The notes under the pieces were generated by a model. The model was not told the origin of the DNA. It searched no databases and saw only the letters and a list, made by a program, of their open reading frames with translations. A program made the translations under genes and the position numbers. From Polaromonas sp. (GTDB lineage Bacteria; Pseudomonadota; Gammaproteobacteria; Burkholderiales; Burkholderiaceae_C), in NCBI GenBank assembly GCA_030683705.1, contig JAUXPP010000125.1, positions 1 through 39,515 of the forward strand: a stretch of DNA of 39,515 nt, in the 5' to 3' direction. This document shows, piece after piece, positions 34,577 to 39,515 of the stretch. Each line of letters starts with the position of its first letter. Within the stretch, counting starts at the first letter, position 1.

Positions 34577-37267
34577 TTATGGCTTCACATCGTTAGCGGC
34601 ATGGCCTGCCGAAGCGTCCTGGGGATTGCGCGCGGCAATCGTCCTCTCAAATACGGGCGCGTCCCCGGCGGGCAGCACCACGGTTTTCTCAGAATCTCCC
34701 GAAGCAGCTTGCGCCGCTACCGGCGCCACATGATGTGACGCCCCATCGGCCTGGGCCGAAATGACCATGCGCAGATCGGCGGCGAACTGGTCACCGTCCT
34801 GATAACGCGTCTCGGAACTCTTGCTGAGCGACCGGGCAACAATCTCGGCCAGTTGCGGGGACAGTTCCGGCCGGATGATGCGGATGTCCGGCGCCGGCTC
34901 ATTGGCGATCTTGTACATCAGTTCTGCCATCGACTCACCGCGGAAAGGCAGTACCCCCGCGAGCATCTGGAACAGCATCACGCCGAGAGAATACAGGTCC
35001 GAGCGACCGTCCACCTTCTTGCCGGCAATCTGCTCGGGCGACATGAAGCTGGGGGTTCCCAGCACCATGCCGGTTTTGGTCTTGCTGGAATCGGTGATGC
35101 GGGCGATGCCAAAATCGGTCACCTTGACAGTATCCGTCCCCGGGTCATACATGATGTTGGCCGGCTTGATGTCCCGGTGCACCACGTTTTGCCTGTGTGC
35201 GTAAGCCAGGGCTTCCGCCACCCTAGCCACGATGGACAGCACCTTGGGAACCGGCAGCAGATGACCATCCTTGGTCACGTCCGCCAGATCCTTTCCCTTG
35301 AGGAATTCCATCGCGATATAGGCAAGGTCGTGTTCTTCACCGGCATCAAAGATCGTGACGATGTTCTGGTGCTGCAAACGGCCGGCGGTTTCTGCCTCCC
35401 GGAAGAAGCGCTCGCGCGCATCGGTCAGCTCGTCGCCCTCGAACTCCTGGCTCAAGGCCATGGTCTTGATCGCGACCACGCGGCCAATCTTGGGATCCTT
35501 GCCCAGATACACCACCCCCATGGCGCCTTTACCCAGTTCCTTTTCGACCTGGTAGCGTCCCAGCATGGGTTTTTCAACACCCCCGCCATCGAGCAGCATG
35601 GTGCCGCCGGGATGCGCGCCGCTGCCGCCGAGGATCACCGTTTCCGACAGGTTTTTGGCACGATTGAGTTTTGCCTGCAGATCCTTGTGGTTCTTGTTGT
35701 AGCCGGCCATGTATTCATAAACCGCCTGCGCCTTGTTGAACTGGCGCTTGCGCTCGAAATCGAGCGCCAGGTTGTTCAGGTTGTCCATCAGCGCGTCGGT
35801 AAACGGAACCCGGCGGAAGCGGTCAAACGCCATGTCGAGCTGGCCCTGTCCCTGCAAGGCCAGGCCCATCATGCGGCTGGTTTCGGCCGACTCCTCGTCG
35901 GAGCGGATCTTGCCGGCTTCCGTCATCAGGAAGCGCTTGGTGGTCAGCGCCAGATGGCCGATCACCAGCAGCGCAGCGGGGAAAACGAGTTTGAGCCAGG
36001 TCGCCGATGCCGAGAGCAGGCCAAACTCGGCGACCAGCAAAAATACAAACAGTCCCAGGGTCACCAGCGCCGCCCTGCCCGCAGACAGACGCGGCAGCCC
36101 CGCGATCAGGTAGGCGGCGACCACCAGCAACACAAACAAAGTGGCCCAGATACCCCAGGCCGGCTGGACAATGAAATGCTCGCTCAAAATGCTCGATGTG
36201 ATGTGGGCAATGGTCTCGGCCGGCGACAGTCCGGGACCGGCGGGCGTCGGAAACTGTGTACCCACGCCGGCAGCGGTCGCCCCGATGATCACGATCTTGT
36301 CGGTGTACTTGCTGGCGGGAATCTTGCCCGACAGCACATCGTAAAAGGAATCCACAGCAAAGGCTGGCCGGCCGTCGCGGCCTTTGTAGAACTGCGGCAA
36401 CATCAATGCAGCTTCATCCGTGGCTACCCGCAGCTTGCCGATCTGCACCGACTCGCCCGTGTTGAGCCGGATATCGGCTGCCTCCAGGTTCACGCTTTTG
36501 GCCGCTGCCAGCAGACCCATGGACGGCACGGCCTTGCCGGAATAGTTGATCAGCAGGGGCTCCTGACGCACGGCGCCGTCTACGTCCGGCAACTGGTTCA
36601 AGTGGGCAATACCGGCTGCGCTATTGCCGATGACGGCGATTGGCTGCTGGCCACGAACGGCTGGCAGGGAAAAGCCGTTCTGCTCAACCACGGCGCTTTT
36701 GAGCGCGTAATCGGGCAGGGGATCGAGCCGGCCCTGGGGCTCGCCCAAAACAAACACCGAAGGTACCAGTACGTTGCCGGCCCTGGCCATGCTGGCCCCG
36801 AGCTTGGCATCGGTGTCCAGCGCCAGTTCGGCCTCGGCGATCACCTTGCCCAGTTCCTCGGTCAGCCCGCCGGAGGCAGCCGCCGGATCTGCCGCCGGTC
36901 CCAGCGCTTCCTTCATCTTGCGGATGAAAACCAGGCCCCGGTCGGTCTGGGGCTCAAAAAAGAACACGGTATGGGCGATGGTTTTGGCCTTGGCGGCCGC
37001 GAGCTGGTCGATCAGTTGTGCGTGAACATCGCGCGGCCACGGCCAGCGCCCGATGTTGGCGATGCTCTGGTCGTCAATGGCAATGATGGCGATCCGGTCC
37101 GAAGGCTGGCGCGAGGTGCTGGTGCTGGCAAAGTCGTAATACCGGCGCTCCAGGGTGCCAAAAAAATCCGTGGCACCGTGCAGAACAAGCACTGCCAGCA
37201 CAACAAGGACGCCCACAAACCAGTCCGCCCGCCAGAATTGCCTGCGTTTACTTGATGATGTGGCCAC
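34577..37267 (-). CDS. CHASE2-domain Ser/Thr protein kinase (PknB-like)
   Basis: An 896-residue transmembrane kinase. An N-terminal helix (17-30), periplasmic CHASE2 (about 35-365) and three helices (371-390, 398-418, 423-440) are followed by a short TPR-like helical region (about 463-535) and a Hanks kinase domain (about 571-840). The kinase has glycine loop GKGAMG (579-584), Lys601 (VAIK), HRD 697-699, Lys701, Asn704 and DFG 718-720, with the activation loop ending GTPSFMSPE, so it should be active. A Thr-containing, disordered C-tail follows. The start is GTG (37267) after AAAGGGCGGG. It begins the transcript that continues into PP2C, FHA and cyclase genes; its CHASE2 half parallels that of the cyclase. 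Confidence 0.93.
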   Translation of the reverse strand: MATSSSKRRQFWRADWFVGVLVVLAVLVLHGATDFFGTLERRYYDFASTSTSRQPSDRIAIIAIDDQSIANIGRWPWPRDVHAQLIDQLAAAKAKTIAHTVFFFEPQTDRGLVFIRKMKEALGPAADPAAASGGLTEELGKVIAEAELALDTDAKLGASMARAGNVLVPSVFVLGEPQGRLDPLPDYALKSAVVEQNGFSLPAVRGQQPIAVIGNSAAGIAHLNQLPDVDGAVRQEPLLINYSGKAVPSMGLLAAAKSVNLEAADIRLNTGESVQIGKLRVATDEAALMLPQFYKGRDGRPAFAVDSFYDVLSGKIPASKYTDKIVIIGATAAGVGTQFPTPAGPGLSPAETIAHITSSILSEHFIVQPAWGIWATLFVLLVVAAYLIAGLPRLSAGRAALVTLGLFVFLLVAEFGLLSASATWLKLVFPAALLVIGHLALTTKRFLMTEAGKIRSDEESAETSRMMGLALQGQGQLDMAFDRFRRVPFTDALMDNLNNLALDFERKRQFNKAQAVYEYMAGYNKNHKDLQAKLNRAKNLSETVILGGSGAHPGGTMLLDGGGVEKPMLGRYQVEKELGKGAMGVVYLGKDPKIGRVVAIKTMALSQEFEGDELTDARERFFREAETAGRLQHQNIVTIFDAGEEHDLAYIAMEFLKGKDLADVTKDGHLLPVPKVLSIVARVAEALAYAHRQNVVHRDIKPANIMYDPGTDTVKVTDFGIARITDSSKTKTGMVLGTPSFMSPEQIAGKKVDGRSDLYSLGVMLFQMLAGVLPFRGESMAELMYKIANEPAPDIRIIRPELSPQLAEIVARSLSKSSETRYQDGDQFAADLRMVISAQADGASHHVAPVAAQAASGDSEKTVVLPAGDAPVFERTIAARNPQDASAGHAANDVKP

Positions 37268-37442
37268 GTCCCGCCCTTTGTCCTGGTTCGCTGTTCATAT
37301 CCGCTCTTACCGGGTTGTGACGCTGTCGGCCACGCGGCCACGTTACATCGCGGTTACAAATCTCCCGTTTGCGGACGTTAACAGAGGCCTTGAGCCCGGA
37401 CAAGGGACTTTTGCACACGGCCAGAGCCTTGTGTTGCAATTT

Positions 37443-37465
37443 GGTGCCGCCGCCGTGGCGGCACC
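37443..37465. other. GC-rich perfect hairpin downstream of the second TerC gene
   Basis: GGTGCCGCC / GGCGGCACC (9 bp, 5-base loop) lies 24 bases past the minus-strand TerC stop. It has no T-run on either side, so it is not a standard intrinsic terminator; it may still end or stabilise the TerC mRNA. The rest of 37268-37488 shows nothing clear. Confidence 0.35.
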
Positions 37466-37488
37466 CGCTCGAGGCCTGTCGCTGGCCC

Positions 37489-38190
37489 TCAGGCCGCTTC
37501 GGCAGGCTTGTGGCGCGCCTGCATGATCTTCCCGGCGACGAACACCAGCAAGGCACCTGTGGCGGCAGCCGCATAACCCCACATCGGCGAGGCCGGCAGG
37601 TAGGCCTTGATGGCCGGGTCGGTCCAGGCCATCTGGCCGGCGATCCAGCCCAGCAGCATGGCGCCCAGGGTGATCACGACGGGGAAGCGTGCCATCAGTT
37701 TCAGCACCAGCTGGCTGCCCCAGACGATGATCGGAATGCTCACCAGCAAGCCGAAAATCACCAGCGGCATCTGATGCTGCTGGCCCGCGCCCTGCGCAGC
37801 ACCGGCAATGGCCAGCACGTTGTCGACGCTCATCACCAGGTCGGCAATGATCACGGTTTTGACCGCACCCCACAGCTTGTCGCTGGAGCTGATGTTGTGC
37901 GAATCCTCAGCCTCCGGTTGCAGCAACTTCACGCCGATCCAGAGCAGCAGCACTGCGCCCACAATCTTGAGATAGGGCACGGCGAGCAAAGCCAGCGCAA
38001 AGGCAATCAGGATCACGCGCAACACAATCGCGCCCATGGTGCCGTAAATAATGCCCTGGGTGCGCTGCTTGGGAGGCAGGTTCCGGCACGCCAGCGCGAT
38101 CACCACCGCGTTATCGCCACCCAGCAGGATGTCGATCATGATGATCTGGCCAACTGCAAGCCAGAAGCTTGCCGTCATGAACTCTTCCAT
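37489..38190 (-). CDS. TerC family membrane protein (second copy)
   Basis: The 233-residue TerC/YjbE-type protein has DILLGGDNAVVIALACRNLPP (Asp20 and Asp26) and DLVMSVDNVLAIAGAAQG, plus about seven membrane helices. It parallels the riboswitch-linked TerC at 10572 but is a distinct paralogue (different C-terminus, ending in a basic tail). GAGAGG lies before the ATG. Its leader is only 85 bases and contains the sucCD terminator, leaving no room for a manganese aptamer, so it is regulated differently. Its cargo is presumably a metal ion, by family analogy. Confidence 0.9.
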   Translation of the reverse strand: MEEFMTASFWLAVGQIIMIDILLGGDNAVVIALACRNLPPKQRTQGIIYGTMGAIVLRVILIAFALALLAVPYLKIVGAVLLLWIGVKLLQPEAEDSHNISSSDKLWGAVKTVIIADLVMSVDNVLAIAGAAQGAGQQHQMPLVIFGLLVSIPIIVWGSQLVLKLMARFPVVITLGAMLLGWIAGQMAWTDPAIKAYLPASPMWGYAAAATGALLVFVAGKIMQARHKPAEAA

Positions 38191-38212
38191 GGAAACCTCT
38201 CAAAGGGAATCG

Positions 38213-38244
38213 AAAAGGCCGATTGTCAGCGAAGACAATCGGCC
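38213..38244 (-). terminator. intrinsic terminator of sucCD
   Basis: A perfect 11-bp inverted repeat GGCCGATTGTC / GACAATCGGCC with a 6-base loop (38217-38244) is followed on the minus strand by TTTT. It lies 31 bases after the sucD stop and just before the TerC gene. Confidence 0.85.
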
Positions 38245-38275
38245 CGACAGTTGACCGGACTCAATTTTCCGGAAT

Positions 38276-39169
38276 TTACAGCAGCGCTTTGAGCAATTTC
38301 GCCATTTCGGAGGGGTTGCGGGTCACGGTGAAGCCGCATTCTTCCATGATGGCCAGTTTGGCGTCGGCCGTGTCGGCGCCGCCGGAGATCAGCGCGCCAG
38401 CATGGCCCATGCGTTTGCCGGCAGGGGCCGTGACGCCGGCGATGAAGCCGACGATGGGCTTTTTCATGTTCGCCTTGCACCACATGGCGGCTTCTGCCTC
38501 GTCGGGGCCGCCGATTTCGCCAATCATGATGACGGCATCGGTATCCGGGTCGTCGTTGAAAGCCTTCATCACGTCGATGTGTTTCAGGCCGTTGATCGGG
38601 TCGCCGCCAATGCCGACCGCGCTGGACTGGCCCAGGCCGATTTCGGTCAACTGCGCCACGGCTTCGTAGGTCAGCGTGCCGGAGCGGCTGACCACGCCGA
38701 TGCGGCCCTTGCGATGGATGTGGCCGGGCATGATGCCGATCTTGATTTCTTCGGGCGTGATCAGGCCGGGGCAGTTGGGGCCCAGCAGCAGGGTTTTCTT
38801 GCCGCCGGCGGCTTCCTTGGCCTTCATGCGGTTGCGCACTTCCAGCATGTCCTTGACCGGGATGCCTTCGGTGATGCAGACCGCCAGATCGAGATCGGCC
38901 TCGACGGCTTCCCAGATCGCGGCGGCGGCGCCGGCCGGCGGCACGTAGATCACCGACACGGTGGCGCCGGTCTGCTGCGCGGCTTCCTTGACGGAGGCGT
39001 AGATCGGGATGTTGAAGATCGACTCGCCGGCCTTCTTCGGGTTCACGCCCGCCACGAAGCAGTTCTTGCCGTTCGCGTATTCCTGGCACTTTTCAGTGTG
39101 GAACTGACCGGTCTTGCCGGTGATGCCTTGCGTGATGACCTTGGTGTCTTTGTTGATGTAGATCGACAT
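38276..39169 (-). CDS. sucD: succinyl-CoA synthetase alpha subunit
   Basis: This 297-residue subunit binds CoA and carries the phosphohistidine in the TCA-cycle step succinyl-CoA to succinate. It starts [20 protein letters not shown], has [16 protein letters not shown] in the middle, and has the active-site [10 protein letters not shown] near residue 256. The length is the usual one. It follows sucC by 18 bases and ends at a strong intrinsic terminator. Confidence 0.97.
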   Translation of the reverse strand: MSIYINKDTKVITQGITGKTGQFHTEKCQEYANGKNCFVAGVNPKKAGESIFNIPIYASVKEAAQQTGATVSVIYVPPAGAAAAIWEAVEADLDLAVCITEGIPVKDMLEVRNRMKAKEAAGGKKTLLLGPNCPGLITPEEIKIGIMPGHIHRKGRIGVVSRSGTLTYEAVAQLTEIGLGQSSAVGIGGDPINGLKHIDVMKAFNDDPDTDAVIMIGEIGGPDEAEAAMWCKANMKKPIVGFIAGVTAPAGKRMGHAGALISGGADTADAKLAIMEECGFTVTRNPSEMAKLLKALL

Positions 39170-39187
39170 GGTGTTTCTTCTCCGGGC

Positions 39188-39514
<327 letters not shown>

Positions 39515-39515
39515 C

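Noticed and set aside
34853..37255. An 800-codon open frame on the plus strand opposite the CHASE2 kinase gene
   Set aside because: Its translation is rich in His, Arg, Gln and Gly without any domain. It is the antisense shadow of a GC-rich gene with strong codon bias, and the kinase on the other strand has every catalytic motif.

Overview
The window looks like chromosomal DNA of a betaproteobacterium of the family Comamonadaceae, close to Rhodoferax or Polaromonas. This is an inference from the GC-rich coding style, the gene neighbourhoods, and a short dispersed motif (ATAGCTG-N3-GCGCTTG, four copies) that I associate with that group. I see no rRNA, tRNA or CRISPR array.

Layout. (1) 2-7068, plus strand: a tightly packed, mostly ATGA-overlapping lipid-modification operon: FAD oxidoreductase (5' end outside the window), DUF1365, Cfa-type fatty-acid methyltransferase, chalcone-isomerase-like protein, MFS transporter, DUF3833 lipoprotein, SDR and NTF2-like protein. 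(2) 7146-12183: a glutathione S-transferase, purB, two small zinc-ribbon/DUF proteins, then a yybP-ykoY-type manganese riboswitch in front of a TerC-family gene, a hypothetical gene and a YvlD-like membrane protein. (3) 12142-16575: an M48 periplasmic protease and a TfpX/TfpZ-like pilin accessory gene (minus), moaC (plus), and a PglL/Wzy_C O-antigen-ligase-like gene (minus). (4) 16811-22815, minus, more AT-rich from about 18.2 kb: manC, a sugar C-methyltransferase, gmd and an Rmd-like reductase, interrupted by two decayed IS4-family transposase remnants. Together these fit synthesis of a C-methyl-branched GDP-6-deoxyhexose. (5) 22938-24103, plus: a DUF2919 membrane protein and a small glycosyltransferase.

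(6) 24252-37267, all minus: a 13-kb run whose transcription order is CHASE2-Ser/Thr kinase, PP2C phosphatase, FHA protein, CHASE2-adenylate cyclase, metallo-beta-lactamase-fold protein resembling class II cyclic-nucleotide phosphodiesterases, a GAF-containing PilB/GspE ATPase, a TPR-glycosyltransferase, a sigma-54-type promoter with a type IV pilin gene, and a small hypothetical gene. It reads as a membrane-sensed phosphorylation plus cAMP circuit placed next to a pilus motor and pilin. (7) 37489-39514, minus: a second TerC gene, an intrinsic terminator, sucD and the 3' end of sucC.

The most interesting parts are the kinase/cyclase/pilus block, the IS-bounded branched-sugar genes, the lipid operon, and a dispersed repeat that has become the signal-peptide core of the M48 protease. 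All functional assignments come from reading motifs by eye; no database search was possible.
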